Numbered from the stretch's first letter, positions 26,899-35,433 are shown. The stretch: 64,000 bases of DNA from Pseudactinotalea sp. HY158 (GCF_009660225.1 NZ_CP045920.1:3588491-3652490); one strand, 5' to 3'. Translations and numbers: made by a program. The notes: generated by a model not told the origin, from the letters alone.

Positions 26899-28347
26899 TC
26901 ACATCTTGATGCCGGTGTACTTGACCTCGAGGAACTCGTCGATCCCGGTGGATCCGCCCTCGCGGCCGAGGCCGGACTCCTTCACCCCGCCGAACGGGGC
27001 CGCGGGATTCGACACGATCCCCTGGTTCACCCCGACCATCCCGGACTCGAGCGCGCCGCTCACCCGCAGGGCGCGGTCGAGATCCCGGGTGAACAGGTAG
27101 GCCACGAGCCCGTACGGCGTGTCGTTCGCGAGCGCGATCCCCTCCTCCTCGGAGTCGAACGGGGTGATGGCGGCCACCGGCCCGAAGATCTCGGTCCCCG
27201 CCATCTGCGCCCCGGCGGGCACGCCCGTGAGCACGGTCGCCGGATAGAAGTGCCCCGCTCCGCCCACTCGCTCACCCCCGAGGCGAACGCTCGCGCCCAG
27301 GCCGCGGGCGTCGTCCACAAGCTCGGAGACCTTGTCCACGGCGGCGGCGTTGATGAGCGGGCCGACCACGACCCCCTCCTCCACCCCGCGCCCCATCGGC
27401 AGGGCGGCCATGCGGGCGATGAGCCGGTCGGCGAAGTCCTCGGCGACCGACCGCTCCACGAGGATCCGGTTCGCGGCGGTGCAGGCCTGGCCGATGTTGC
27501 GCATCTTCGCGAGCATGGCGCCGTCGACGGCGGCGTCGAGGTCGGCGTCGGCGAACACGAGGAAGGGCGCGTTCCCGCCGAGCTCCATCGAGGTGCGCAT
27601 GACGGTCTTCGCCGCGAGGGCGAGCAGGTGCTTGCCCACGGCCGTCGACCCGGTGAAGGAGAGCTTGCGGGAGCGCGGGTCGAGGATCATCGGGGTCATG
27701 ACCTCGTCGGTACGGCTCGTGGTCACGACGTTCACCACGCCGGCGGGCAGCCCGGCGCGCACGAGGATGTCGGCGAGAGCGAGGGTCGACAGCGGCGTCT
27801 GCGAGGCGGGCTTGATCACCGAGGTGCAGCCGGCGGCGATCGCGGGCCCGATCTTGCGGGTGCCCATCGCCATCGGGAAGTTCCACGGGGTGATGAGGAT
27901 GCTCGGCCCCACGGGCTCGCGGGAGACGAGGAAGCGGGACCCGCCGGCCGGGGCGGACATGAAGCCGCCGTCGATGCGCACGGCCTCCTCGGCGAACCAG
28001 CGGAAGAACTCGGCGGCATAGGCGATCTCCCCCCGGGACTCGGCCAGGGGCTTGCCCATCTCGAGGGTCATGATGAGCGCGAGCCGGTCCGTCTCGGCCA
28101 CGAGCAGCTCATAGCCGCGGCGGAGGATCTCGCTGCGCTCGCGCGGGGCGGTGGCGGCCCACCCCGCCTGGGCGGCGGCCGCGGCGTCGAGGGCGGCGGC
28201 GGCCTCCTCGGGGCTCGCATCGGCGACCTCGCACAGGGGCTCGCCGGTCGAGGGGTCCTCCACCGGCATCGTGGCCGCGGTCTCGCGCCACTGCCCGTCG
28301 ATGAACAGCCCGGTGGGTACGGAGGCGATCGCCTCGGTCTCGGTCAT
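26899..28347 (-). CDS. gabD: NAD(P)-dependent succinate-semialdehyde dehydrogenase-like ALDH
   Basis: An aldehyde dehydrogenase of 482 residues that should oxidise succinate semialdehyde or a similar omega-semialdehyde to the acid. Visible motifs are ITPWNFPMAMGTRKIGPAIAAG, FTGSTAVGKHLL, the general-base motif MELGGNAPFLVF, catalytic Cys in GQACTAANRI and EIFGPVAAITPF. GQxCTA-type motifs are usual in the GabD/SSADH branch. AAGGAGG precedes the ATG. It is divergent from a class III aminotransferase across 84 bases that carry the ATTGTCAACAAT palindrome, so the pair probably works as transaminase plus semialdehyde dehydrogenase. The exact substrate is inferred. Confidence 0.88.
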   Translation of the reverse strand: MTETEAIASVPTGLFIDGQWRETAATMPVEDPSTGEPLCEVADASPEEAAAALDAAAAAQAGWAATAPRERSEILRRGYELLVAETDRLALIMTLEMGKPLAESRGEIAYAAEFFRWFAEEAVRIDGGFMSAPAGGSRFLVSREPVGPSILITPWNFPMAMGTRKIGPAIAAGCTSVIKPASQTPLSTLALADILVRAGLPAGVVNVVTTSRTDEVMTPMILDPRSRKLSFTGSTAVGKHLLALAAKTVMRTSMELGGNAPFLVFADADLDAAVDGAMLAKMRNIGQACTAANRILVERSVAEDFADRLIARMAALPMGRGVEEGVVVGPLINAAAVDKVSELVDDARGLGASVRLGGERVGGAGHFYPATVLTGVPAGAQMAGTEIFGPVAAITPFDSEEEGIALANDTPYGLVAYLFTRDLDRALRVSGALESGMVGVNQGIVSNPAAPFGGVKESGLGREGGSTGIDEFLEVKYTGIKM

Positions 28348-28359
28348 GGTGGAACCTCC

Positions 28360-28396
28360 TTGCCGTATCCGTCATCGTAGAAGTATTGTCAACAAT
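28360..28396. promoter_or_regulatory. Divergent promoters with GntR-type operator ATTGTCAACAAT
   Basis: A 12-bp palindrome ATTGTCAACAAT lies at 28385-28396. On the minus strand TTGACA (28392-28387) and GATACG (17-bp spacer) drive the dehydrogenase. On the plus strand TTGCCG (28360-28365), an 18-bp spacer and TATTGT (28384-28389) drive the aminotransferase. The palindrome thus covers the -35 of the leftward and the -10 of the rightward promoter, the same geometry as at 32874-32914. Confidence 0.7.
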
Positions 28397-28431
28397 CCGA
28401 CAACCGGTCGATCACCCTGAGGGAGGCCCCG

Positions 28432-29691
28432 ATGACTGCGCTCTCGCCCCGGCTGCTCCAAGCCACGCCCGTGACGGTGGATCACGGCGCGGGAAGCTAC
28501 CTGTTCGACGTCGACGGCCGCCGCTACCTCGACTTCACCGCCGGCATCGGGGTGACGAGCACCGGCCACTGCCACCCGCACGTGGTCGAGGCCGCGCGCG
28601 CCCAGGTCGGCTCTCTCATCCACGGCCAGTACACCACCGTGATGCACCGCCCGCTACTGGAGTTGACCGAGAAGCTCGGCGAGGTGCTCCCCCCCGGACT
28701 CGATTCCCTCTTCTTCGCCAACTCCGGCAGCGAGGCGGTCGAGGCGGCCCTGCGGCTCGCCCGCCAGGCCACCGGCCGCCCGAACGTCATCGTGTTCCAC
28801 GGCGGCTTCCACGGGCGCACGGTCGCGACCGCCTCGATGACGACCTCGGGCACCCGGTTCTCGGCAGGATTCAGCCCGCTCATGGCCGGAGTGCACGTGG
28901 CACCCTTCCCGACCGCGTACCGCTACGGCTGGAGCGAGGAGGAGGCGACCGACTTCGCGCTGCGCGAGCTCGACTACCTCTTCGCCACCCTCACCGCCCC
29001 GGCGGAGACCGCGGCGTTCGTCGTGGAGCCCGTGCTGGGCGAGGGCGGCTACATCCCGGGCAACACCCGATTCTTCGCGGGCCTGCGGGAACGCGCGGAC
29101 GAGCACGGGATCCTGCTCGTGATCGACGAGATCCAGACCGGCTTCGGGCGCACGGGCCGCTACTTCGGTCACGAACACTTCGACGTGCGCCCCGACGTCA
29201 TCACGATCGCCAAGGGGCTCGCCTCGGGATTCCCGCTCTCGGGCATCGCGGCGCCGGGCGAGCTCATGGCGAAGGCCTGGCCCGGTTCGCAGGGCGGCAC
29301 CTACGGGGGCAACGCCGTGGCCTGCGCCGCCGCCGTGGCCACGCTCGACGTGATCCGGGAGGAGGGGCTCGTGGCCAATGCCGCCGAGCGCGGCACGCAG
29401 CTGCTCGCCGGGTGCCGAGACCTCGCGCCGCGGGCGACGAACGACGCGGGTTCCATCGGGGACGTGCGCGGGCTCGGGCTGCTCGTGGCGAGCGAATTCG
29501 TGACCTCCGACGGCCGGCCGGACTCCGCCCGCGCCGCCGCCGCGCAGCAGGCCGCCGCCCGATCCGGGCTCCTCCTGCTCACCTGCGGGGCGTACATGAA
29601 CTGCGTGCGGATGATCCCGCCGCTGATCGTCACGGCCGAGCAGATCGACGAGGGCCTGGCGATCTGGGCCGACGTGCTCGCCGCGATCTGA
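28432..29691 (+). CDS. Class III (4-aminobutyrate-type) PLP aminotransferase
   Basis: A 419-residue PLP enzyme that should move an omega- or beta-amino group to a 2-oxo acid, giving a semialdehyde for the divergent dehydrogenase. Motifs: FTAGIGVTSTGHCHPHV, SLFFANSGSEAVEAALRLAR, FHGGFHGRT, the acidic PLP-N contact in LLVIDEIQTGFGRTG, and Lys261 in TIAKGLASGFPLS. The GGTYGGNAVACAA stretch fits the GabT/acetylornithine family. GAGGGAGG precedes the ATG. A DUF3830 gene follows after 19 bases and is probably in the same transcript. GABA is only one of several possible substrates; beta-alanine or others fit as well. Confidence 0.9.
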   Translation: MTALSPRLLQATPVTVDHGAGSYLFDVDGRRYLDFTAGIGVTSTGHCHPHVVEAARAQVGSLIHGQYTTVMHRPLLELTEKLGEVLPPGLDSLFFANSGSEAVEAALRLARQATGRPNVIVFHGGFHGRTVATASMTTSGTRFSAGFSPLMAGVHVAPFPTAYRYGWSEEEATDFALRELDYLFATLTAPAETAAFVVEPVLGEGGYIPGNTRFFAGLRERADEHGILLVIDEIQTGFGRTGRYFGHEHFDVRPDVITIAKGLASGFPLSGIAAPGELMAKAWPGSQGGTYGGNAVACAAAVATLDVIREEGLVANAAERGTQLLAGCRDLAPRATNDAGSIGDVRGLGLLVASEFVTSDGRPDSARAAAAQQAAARSGLLLLTCGAYMNCVRMIPPLIVTAEQIDEGLAIWADVLAAI

Positions 29692-29710
29692 GCCCTCCGA
29701 GAGGAGTCCC

Positions 29711-30205
29711 ATGACCCGCTTCATCACGCTCACCCTCGAGCGCCGCGGCGTGGGTTGCCGCGCCGAGCTTCTGGACGACGTCGCACCGGCCACGTGCGCG
29801 GCCGTCTGGGACGCTCTGCCCGCCGCCGGCGACGCGTTCCACGCGAAGTACGCGCGCAACGAGGTGTACACGCTGCTACCCCGGCTGCGTACGGCCCCGC
29901 GCCGGGAGAATCCGACCGTGACGCCGATCCCGGGCGACGTGTGCCTCTTCGACTTCGAGCCGTGGGAGATCGGCAACCCCGCCTACGGCTACGACGAGGG
30001 CTCCGAGGCCCACGCGGAGCAGGGGGCCACCGACCTCGCGTTCTTCTACGGCCGCAACAACCTGCTCCTCAACGGCGACGTGGGCTGGGTGCCCGGAAAC
30101 GTGTTCGCCACGATCACCGAGGGCCTGCCGGCCATGGCCGCGGCGGGCAACGACCTGTGGCGCCACGGCTTCGCCGGCGAGCGGCTGCTCATCGCCCGGG
30201 CCTGA
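29711..30205 (+). CDS. DUF3830-family (cyclophilin-like fold) protein
   Basis: A 164-residue protein with the DUF3830 pattern: an N-terminal strand FITLTLERRGVGCRAELLDDVAP, AVWDALP, the FHAKYARNEVYTLLP region, the conserved stretch TPIPGDVCLFDFEPWEIG and FFYGRNNLLLNGDVGWVPGNVFATI. Biochemical function is not established for the family, which adopts a cyclophilin-like fold. It follows the aminotransferase by 19 bases with GAGGAG upstream. DUF3830 genes often occur with amidases and Asp/Glu-racemase-like genes, as here. An array of 60-bp repeats separates its end from the convergent amidase gene. Confidence 0.8.
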   Translation: MTRFITLTLERRGVGCRAELLDDVAPATCAAVWDALPAAGDAFHAKYARNEVYTLLPRLRTAPRRENPTVTPIPGDVCLFDFEPWEIGNPAYGYDEGSEAHAEQGATDLAFFYGRNNLLLNGDVGWVPGNVFATITEGLPAMAAAGNDLWRHGFAGERLLIARA

Positions 30206-30210
30206 CCCGC

Positions 30211-30495
30211 GCGGGGAAAGAATTCGGTGCAGCACACCAACGATCCTCCCCGCTCGTCGTTCCCGACCGCCGGCGGGGAACAAATTCGGTGCAGCACACC
30301 AACGAGGTTCCCCGCACCCCGCGGCACGCCCGACGGGGAAAGAATTCGGGGCAGCGCACCAACGAGTTTCCCCGCACCCCACGGCACGCCCGACGGGGAA
30401 AGAATTCGGTGCAGCACACCAACGAGTTTCCCCGCACCCTGCGGCACGCCCGGCGGGGAAAGAATTCGGGGCAGCGCGCCAACGAGGTTCCCCGC
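30211..30495. repeat. Tandem array of five ~60-bp hairpin-forming repeats
   Basis: Units begin at 30211, 30273, 30333, 30393 and 30453 (period 62, then 60, 60, 60). Each carries CGGGGAAA(G/C) AATTCGG(T/G)GCAGC(A/G)C and ends TTCCCCGC, so each can fold with outer arms CGGGGAA/TTCCCCG. Copies alternate between GGTGCAGCACACC (with an inner GGTG/CACC stem) and GGGGCAGCGCACC. The array lies between the convergent DUF3830 and amidase genes, where it could end transcription from both sides. It is not a CRISPR array, because there are no unique spacers. Confidence 0.85.
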
Positions 30496-31881
30496 TCAGC
30501 CGGCCAGCAGCCACTCCACGAACCGGGCCACGGCGAGCACGAGATCGTCCGAGTGCCGGGGCCCGACGATCTGCAGGCCCACCGGGAGCCCCGCGGCGGT
30601 CGTGCCCACGGGCACGCTGATCGCGGGCTGGCCGGTCATGTTGAACGGGTAGGTGAAGGGCGTCCACTGCGGCCAGCTGCGCAGCCCGCTGCCGGGCGGC
30701 ACGTCGTGTCCGGCCTCGAACGCCGGGATCGGCATCGTCGGGGTGAGCAGCACGTTGTGCTCCTCGTGGAACGTGCCCATGGTGATCCCGAGCTGCGCCG
30801 CCACGCCGCGGGCCTGCACGTACTCCACCGCGGTCAGCTTCTCGCCGTCGTCCCACACCCGGCCGAGCGCGGGGTCGATCGTCTCGCGCACGCCGGGCAT
30901 CGTGCGCAGCAACGCCGCCGCCCCGGCCGCCCACAGCTGCTCGAACGGCTCGAGCGGATCGGTGAATCCGGGGTCGGCCGCCGCGACGTGCAGCCCGGCC
31001 TCGTCGATCCGGGCGACGACCGCGTCGATGATCGCACCGACCTCCGGGTCGACCTCCACGTAGCCCAGGTCCCGCGAGTAGGCCACGTGCAGGCCGGCGA
31101 CCTCGCGATTGAACTCCCCGCGGAACGTGGTCCGGGGCGGGGCGAGCTGATTCGGGTCCCGGTGGTCGGGCAGCGAGAGGATGTCCATGAGCAGCGCCGC
31201 GTCCTCGACGGTGCGGGTCATGGGCCCGGCGTGCGCGAGCTGCCCGAAGGGGCTCGCCGGGAACATCGGCACCCGGCCGTAGGTCGGCTTGAAGCCGACG
31301 ATCCCGCAGAACGAGGCGGGAATCCGGATGCTGCCGCCGCCGTCGGTACCCACGGCCACCGGCCCCATCCCGGCCGCCACCGCCGCCGCCGCCCCGCCGG
31401 AGGACCCGCCCGTCGTGAGCGCCGGGTCCGCGGGGTTGCGCGTGATCCCGGTGAGCGGGCTGTCGGTCACCGCCTTCCACGCGAGCTCGGGGGTCGTGGT
31501 CTTGCCCACGAACACCATGCCGTCGGCCCGCAGCCGCGCCGCGACGGGGGAGTCCACCCGCCACGGCTGATTCGACTCCACGGCCCGCGAGCCTCGCAGC
31601 GTGGGCCAACCGTCGGTGAGGAAGATGTCCTTGATCGAGATCGGCACGCCGTCGAGGAGACCCTTCGGGTGTGCCTCGCGCCACCGGGCCTCCGAGCGTG
31701 CCGCCTCCTCGAGCGCGCCCTCCGGGTCCACGAGGCAGAACGCGTTGAGGTCGTCGTCGTCCCGGGAGATCCGGTCGAGCACGGCCCGGGTCGCCTCCAC
31801 CGGTGAGGCCTCGCCGGAGGCGTAGGCCGCGACGAGCTCCACTGCGGTCAGCTCGGTCAGGTCGGCGCGCTCGTCGGTCAT
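30496..31881 (-). CDS. Amidase (amidase-signature family)
   Basis: A 461-residue amidohydrolase with the Ser-cisSer-Lys triad: Lys84 in [10 protein letters not shown], the cis-Ser in [12 protein letters not shown] (about 160) and nucleophile Ser184 in [12 protein letters not shown]. It should cut a small linear or cyclic-derived amide. It lies one base after the D-2-hydroxyacid dehydrogenase stop, with TGGAGG inside that gene as ribosome site, so the two are one transcript from the promoter at 32873-32908. Cluster context suggests that it releases a dicarboxylate or amino acid for the enzymes around it; substrate unknown. Confidence 0.92.
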   Translation of the reverse strand: MTDERADLTELTAVELVAAYASGEASPVEATRAVLDRISRDDDDLNAFCLVDPEGALEEAARSEARWREAHPKGLLDGVPISIKDIFLTDGWPTLRGSRAVESNQPWRVDSPVAARLRADGMVFVGKTTTPELAWKAVTDSPLTGITRNPADPALTTGGSSGGAAAAVAAGMGPVAVGTDGGGSIRIPASFCGIVGFKPTYGRVPMFPASPFGQLAHAGPMTRTVEDAALLMDILSLPDHRDPNQLAPPRTTFRGEFNREVAGLHVAYSRDLGYVEVDPEVGAIIDAVVARIDEAGLHVAAADPGFTDPLEPFEQLWAAGAAALLRTMPGVRETIDPALGRVWDDGEKLTAVEYVQARGVAAQLGITMGTFHEEHNVLLTPTMPIPAFEAGHDVPPGSGLRSWPQWTPFTYPFNMTGQPAISVPVGTTAAGLPVGLQIVGPRHSDDLVLAVARFVEWLLAG

Positions 31882-31882
31882 G

Positions 31883-32872
31883 TCAGCCTCCAGTGCTCGG
31901 TACGTATCCCAGGTGCTTGTCCACCACGTTGCGCAGCGGCCGGCCCGTCGCCCACCGCCGGAAGTTCTCGGCGAACACCCCCACGAGTTCGTCGCGCCAG
32001 CCGATGAAGTCGCCGCTGTTGTGGGGCGTGAGGACGACGCCCGGCAGCTCCCAGAGCGGGTGTCCGGGGGGCGGTGGCTCGGGGTCGACGACGTCGAGGG
32101 CGGCGCCGGCGAGCTCCCCGGCCCGCAGGGCGGTCACGAGGTCGTCCGTGCGGGCGAGCTCCCCCCGGCCCACGTTGATGAAGCGGGCCGCCGGGTCCAT
32201 GGCGGCGAACGCGGCGGCATCGAACATGCCGCGGGTCTGCTCGGTGAGCGGGGCGATGGCCACGACCCAGTCGGCGCCCGCGAGTCCGGCGTGGAAGGAG
32301 GCCGGGGCGGTCACGTCGATCACGGTGCCGAAGTCCGCGTCGCGGTCGCGGGCGCGGCGCCCGCCGCCGGTCACGTGGATCCCGGCGGCGGCCAGCAGGC
32401 GCGCGACCGCCCGGCCGATCGGTCCGGTTCCCACGACGAGGGCGCGGGTACCGGCGATTCGCTGCGATTCCCGGTGCAGCCAGCGCTCATCGCGCTGCAG
32501 CGCCCAGGAGCCGCGCAGATCCTTGGCGAAGGTGAGGATCTGGGCGAGCACGTACTCCGCGATCGCCTGGTCGAAGATCCCGCGCGAGTTCGTGAGCACG
32601 ACCTCGCTCGCGCGCACCTGCGGGTCGAGCATCGCGTCCACCCCGGCCGAGGCCACGTGCAGCCAGCGGAGGGAATCAGCGGCGTGCCACGCCTCGTGGA
32701 TCGCGGGGGAGAAGAAGTCGTAGGCGAACAGCACGTCGGCTCCGTGCAGGGCGCGTGCGAGTCCGGCGGCCTCGACGAGGCGGACCTCGGCGTGTTCGGT
32801 CACCGGGGCGAGTGGCCCGGGCGGCGGCGGACGCCCGTCGTGAAGGATCGCGACAACCGGCTTATTCGGCAT
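31883..32872 (-). CDS. D-isomer-specific 2-hydroxyacid dehydrogenase
   Basis: A 329-residue NAD(P)-dependent enzyme that interconverts a 2-oxo acid and a D-2-hydroxy acid. It has the Rossmann motif VVGTGPIGRAVARLL (147-161), catalytic Arg236 (NVGRGEL), Glu265 (DPEP) and His284 (LTPHNSGDF). GRRARDRD after the second beta strand (171-178) is basic and may favour NADP. The ATG at 32872 lies exactly 6 nt after the -10 TACGTT, so the mRNA is probably leaderless. Promoter region shared with the divergent Asp/Glu-racemase-like genes. Confidence 0.92.
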   Translation of the reverse strand: MPNKPVVAILHDGRPPPPGPLAPVTEHAEVRLVEAAGLARALHGADVLFAYDFFSPAIHEAWHAADSLRWLHVASAGVDAMLDPQVRASEVVLTNSRGIFDQAIAEYVLAQILTFAKDLRGSWALQRDERWLHRESQRIAGTRALVVGTGPIGRAVARLLAAAGIHVTGGGRRARDRDADFGTVIDVTAPASFHAGLAGADWVVAIAPLTEQTRGMFDAAAFAAMDPAARFINVGRGELARTDDLVTALRAGELAGAALDVVDPEPPPPGHPLWELPGVVLTPHNSGDFIGWRDELVGVFAENFRRWATGRPLRNVVDKHLGYVPSTGG

Positions 32873-32914
32873 ATTGACAACGTAGAAGCGCCCCGCCTAG
32901 ATTGTCAACAATCT
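32873..32914. promoter_or_regulatory. Overlapping divergent promoters with GntR-type operator
   Basis: A perfect 16-bp palindrome AGATTGTCAACAATCT is at 32899-32914. Minus strand: TTGACA (32908-32903), 18-bp spacer, TACGTT (32884-32879), 6 nt, ATG at 32872. Plus strand: TTGACA (32874-32879), 18-bp spacer, TAGATT (32898-32903). The two promoters interlock, and the palindrome covers one -35 and the other -10. The same 12-bp core occurs at 28385-28396. The local GntR regulator (34711) is the best candidate to bind it. Confidence 0.8.
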
Positions 32915-32934
32915 TGCGATCGGCGGTGGTGCTC

Positions 32935-33825
32935 ATGGAGTCGACCGACCTCGTCGGTGCCGAGTTCGAAGGTCCCGTGACCCAGCGGGGTATCGGCGTC
33001 ATCGCGCCCTTCGACCTGGCGCTCGAGCGGGAGTTGTGGCGCTGGGCCCCGCTCGAGGTGAGCTTCCACCTCGCCCGCACCCCGTACGAGCCGGTGCCCG
33101 TGAGCCTGGAGATGGCCGAACTGGTCTCCGGGCGGGCGGCGCTGCAGGCCGCGACCCGAGACGTGCTCGGGGTCGAGCCCGAGGTCGTGGCCTACCTGTG
33201 CAGCTCCGGCAGCTTCATCCACGGTCTCGCCTACGAGGCGCAGCTGCGGGAGTCGATCCTCGCCGCCGGGGCGCCGGCCGCGGTGACCACCTCGGGTGCG
33301 CTCGTCGAGGCGGTCCGACGACTCGGGCTCACCCGGATCTCGGTCATCACCCCCTACGACGCGGAGCTGACGGATCGGCTCGTGACCTTCCTCGGCGAGG
33401 CGGGCGTCGAAGTGCTGCGCTCGAACTACCTCGGCCTGGGCGGCGGGATCTGGAAGGTCAACTACCGCACGGTCGCCGAACTCATCATGGCCGCCGACTG
33501 CCCGGGGTCGCAGGCGATCTTCGTCTCCTGCACGAATCTGCCCACCTACGACATCATCAGCCCGCTCGAACGCCGGCTCGGCAAGCCGGTCCTCACCGCG
33601 AATCAACTGACGGTCTGGGCCTGCCTGGGCCGGCTCGGACTGCCGATGGTCGGACCGGGCAGGTGGCTGCGCGGCGTGTTCCAGGAGGGGATCGACCCGC
33701 CGGCCCTGCCGCCCGAACCGGCTGTGCCCCCGTCCACCCCGCCCACCGAGGACCTGTCGGTCGATCCCGGCGCGACTCTCACCCGGATCGACGACCGGAC
33801 TCGGAGAGGAGGCCCCACACCATGA
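32935..33825 (+). CDS. Asp/Glu racemase-superfamily protein (maleate isomerase/arylmalonate decarboxylase-like), two-Cys form
   Basis: A 296-residue protein of the Asp/Glu racemase superfamily. The RGIGVIAPFDLALERELWRW start and the two candidate catalytic cysteines, Cys89 in YLCSSGSF and Cys199 in FVSCTNLP, match maleate cis-trans isomerase and related racemases or decarboxylases. KPVLTANQLTVWACL near the end is also typical. The ATG at 32935 is preferred; GTG codons at 32926 and 32929 and a TTG at 32902 are possible. Its stop overlaps the ATG of the next, related gene by 4 bases, so a heteromeric enzyme is possible. Reaction unknown: isomerase, racemase or decarboxylase. Confidence 0.85.
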   Translation: MESTDLVGAEFEGPVTQRGIGVIAPFDLALERELWRWAPLEVSFHLARTPYEPVPVSLEMAELVSGRAALQAATRDVLGVEPEVVAYLCSSGSFIHGLAYEAQLRESILAAGAPAAVTTSGALVEAVRRLGLTRISVITPYDAELTDRLVTFLGEAGVEVLRSNYLGLGGGIWKVNYRTVAELIMAADCPGSQAIFVSCTNLPTYDIISPLERRLGKPVLTANQLTVWACLGRLGLPMVGPGRWLRGVFQEGIDPPALPPEPAVPPSTPPTEDLSVDPGATLTRIDDRTRRGGPTP

Positions 33826-34724
33826 TCGACCCGACCCACGAGGCCCTGGCGGCCCGAGAGGCCCGCGCTGCCCGGGAGACCCACCTACCCTCGGATCCCC
33901 CGGCGCCTACACCCCCACCAGGCCACTCGGACCCGGCGGCCCGAACGGCCGAGGAGGCACACGGCTCCCGGCGGCCCCGACCGGCCCTGACCGCGGGCAT
34001 GATCTATCCCGATCACGCGGCCGAGGACGACTATCCCCTCGGGGAGCGGCTGCTGGGCGTGCACCTGCCCGTGGCCCACATCTACGGCACCGACCTGCAC
34101 GCGGTGCCGGAGCTGCTCGACCTGGGCAGCCCCGACAAGCTCGCCGGCGGCGCCGCCGAACTCTCATCCCACGGACTCGACTCGATCATGTGGGCGTGCA
34201 CGTCGGGCAGCTTCGTCTACGGGCCGCAGGGTGCGCTCCGGCAGGTCGAGGAGCTGGCCGCGGCGGCGGGGGTCCCCGCCTCGAGCACCTCACTCGCGTT
34301 CGTCACGGCGGCCGCCTCCCTCGGCGTGAGCCGGGTCGCGGTCGCGGCGAGCTATCCCGACGACGTCGCGGCCCTCTTCGTGGACTACCTGACGGCCGCG
34401 GGGATCGAGATCGTCGCCGCCGCCGGGGCCGGGATCGACACGGCCGCGGAGGTCGGCACGCTGAGCCGCGAGCGCGTCATCGCCCTCGCCCTCGCCCGTG
34501 ACCACCGGGATGCCGAGGCGCTCCTGGTCCCCGATACCGCGATGCGCACCCTCGGCGTCGTCGGCGAACTCGAGGCCCGGCTCGGCAAGCCCGTGCTCAC
34601 GGCCAACCAGGTGACGATCTGGGAGGGGCTGCGGCTCGCCGATCCGCGCCGCGAGGCACCCGTGGCGCGCGGCCTGGGCGCACTGTTCGCCGCTCGCACG
34701 GAGCGGGCTCATGGGAACGGTTGA
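33822..34724 (+). CDS. Asp/Glu racemase-superfamily protein, one-Cys form
   Basis: A 300-residue relative of the preceding protein. The first ~55 residues are a Pro/Ala/Glu-rich extension. Then come MIYPDHAAEDDYPLGERLLG, Cys126 in MWACTSGSF, and KPVLTANQVTIWEGL. The second catalytic Cys of the family is replaced by Asp238 (LVPDTAMRT). This suggests either a decarboxylase-like or isomerase-like chemistry with one Cys, or a non-catalytic partner. The ATG at 33822 overlaps the previous stop (ATGA), with GGAGAGGAGG upstream; ATG at codon 60 is an alternative start. It overlaps the GntR gene by 14 bases. Confidence 0.8.
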   Translation: MIDPTHEALAAREARAARETHLPSDPPAPTPPPGHSDPAARTAEEAHGSRRPRPALTAGMIYPDHAAEDDYPLGERLLGVHLPVAHIYGTDLHAVPELLDLGSPDKLAGGAAELSSHGLDSIMWACTSGSFVYGPQGALRQVEELAAAAGVPASSTSLAFVTAAASLGVSRVAVAASYPDDVAALFVDYLTAAGIEIVAAAGAGIDTAAEVGTLSRERVIALALARDHRDAEALLVPDTAMRTLGVVGELEARLGKPVLTANQVTIWEGLRLADPRREAPVARGLGALFAARTERAHGNG

Positions 34725-35376
34725 GCTCGCCCCGGCGCGGCGGGTCTCGACCGTGGATCACATCGCCGGCGAACTGCGCGCGGCGATCGCCTCGGGCCGG
34801 CTCGAACCGGGGGCCCAGCTGGGGGAGGCGGAGCTCGCGACCCGGTTCGGGGTCTCCCGCGGGCCGTTGCGCGAGGCGATGCAGCGTCTCGTCTCGGAGG
34901 GCATCCTGCACGCGATCGCCAACCGGGGCGTGTTCGTGAGCCGGCTGACGCTCGCCGACATGATCGACGTCTACCGCACCCGCGGCACGATCGAGCAGGC
35001 GGCCCTCGACCTGATCCTGCACGACCGCCGCGACGCCGCCCACGCCGCCCTCGCAGCGAGTGTCGAGGCGATGCGCACGGCCGCGGCCGCCGACGACGGG
35101 GCCGGGGTCTCGGACGGGGATCAGGCCTTCCACGAGGCGCTCGTCGAGGTGGCGGGAAGCCCCCGGCTCGCGCGGGCCATGCGCACCCTCCTCGTCGAGA
35201 CCCGGCTGTGCCTGGGCGAGCTATCCTCCACGTATGCCGACCTCGGCACTCAGGTCCGCGAGCACGAGGAACTGCGGGAGGCGATCCGCACCGAGCCGCC
35301 GGAGCACGTCACGGCGCTCCTCGCGGCCCACCTGGCGGACGCCACCGCCCGGCTCGAGGTCAAGCGGTCGACCTGA
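34711..35376 (+). CDS. GntR/FCD-family transcriptional regulator
   Basis: A 221-residue regulator with an N-terminal winged helix (about 12-78: HIAGELRAAIASGRLEPGAQLGEAELATRFGVSRGPLREAMQRL) and a C-terminal all-helical FCD domain (90-215) with acidic and His residues (DQAFHEALVEVAG, REHEELREAI) for a metal-bound carboxylate effector. Its start overlaps the end of the second racemase-like gene by 14 bases, so it is coupled to that operon. FCD-type GntR proteins bind short palindromes with TTGTnnACAA character; the two ATTGTCAACAAT sites at 28385 and 32901 fit and suggest control of all four cluster transcripts, including its own. Confidence 0.9.
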   Translation: MGTVELAPARRVSTVDHIAGELRAAIASGRLEPGAQLGEAELATRFGVSRGPLREAMQRLVSEGILHAIANRGVFVSRLTLADMIDVYRTRGTIEQAALDLILHDRRDAAHAALAASVEAMRTAAAADDGAGVSDGDQAFHEALVEVAGSPRLARAMRTLLVETRLCLGELSSTYADLGTQVREHEELREAIRTEPPEHVTALLAAHLADATARLEVKRST

Positions 35377-35433
35377 GGCCCGGCCCGCCGGGCAGGCGCC
35401 CGGGCCACAGCCGCTCCCGCCTCACCCGTGGCA

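Noticed and set aside
30211..30495. Possible CRISPR array (60-bp period)
   Set aside because: All 60 bases are conserved from unit to unit; there are no variable spacers and no cas genes.
29755..31806. Open frame of 683 codons on the plus strand over DUF3830, the 60-bp repeats and the amidase
   Set aside because: It overlaps three better explained elements; no domain is seen.
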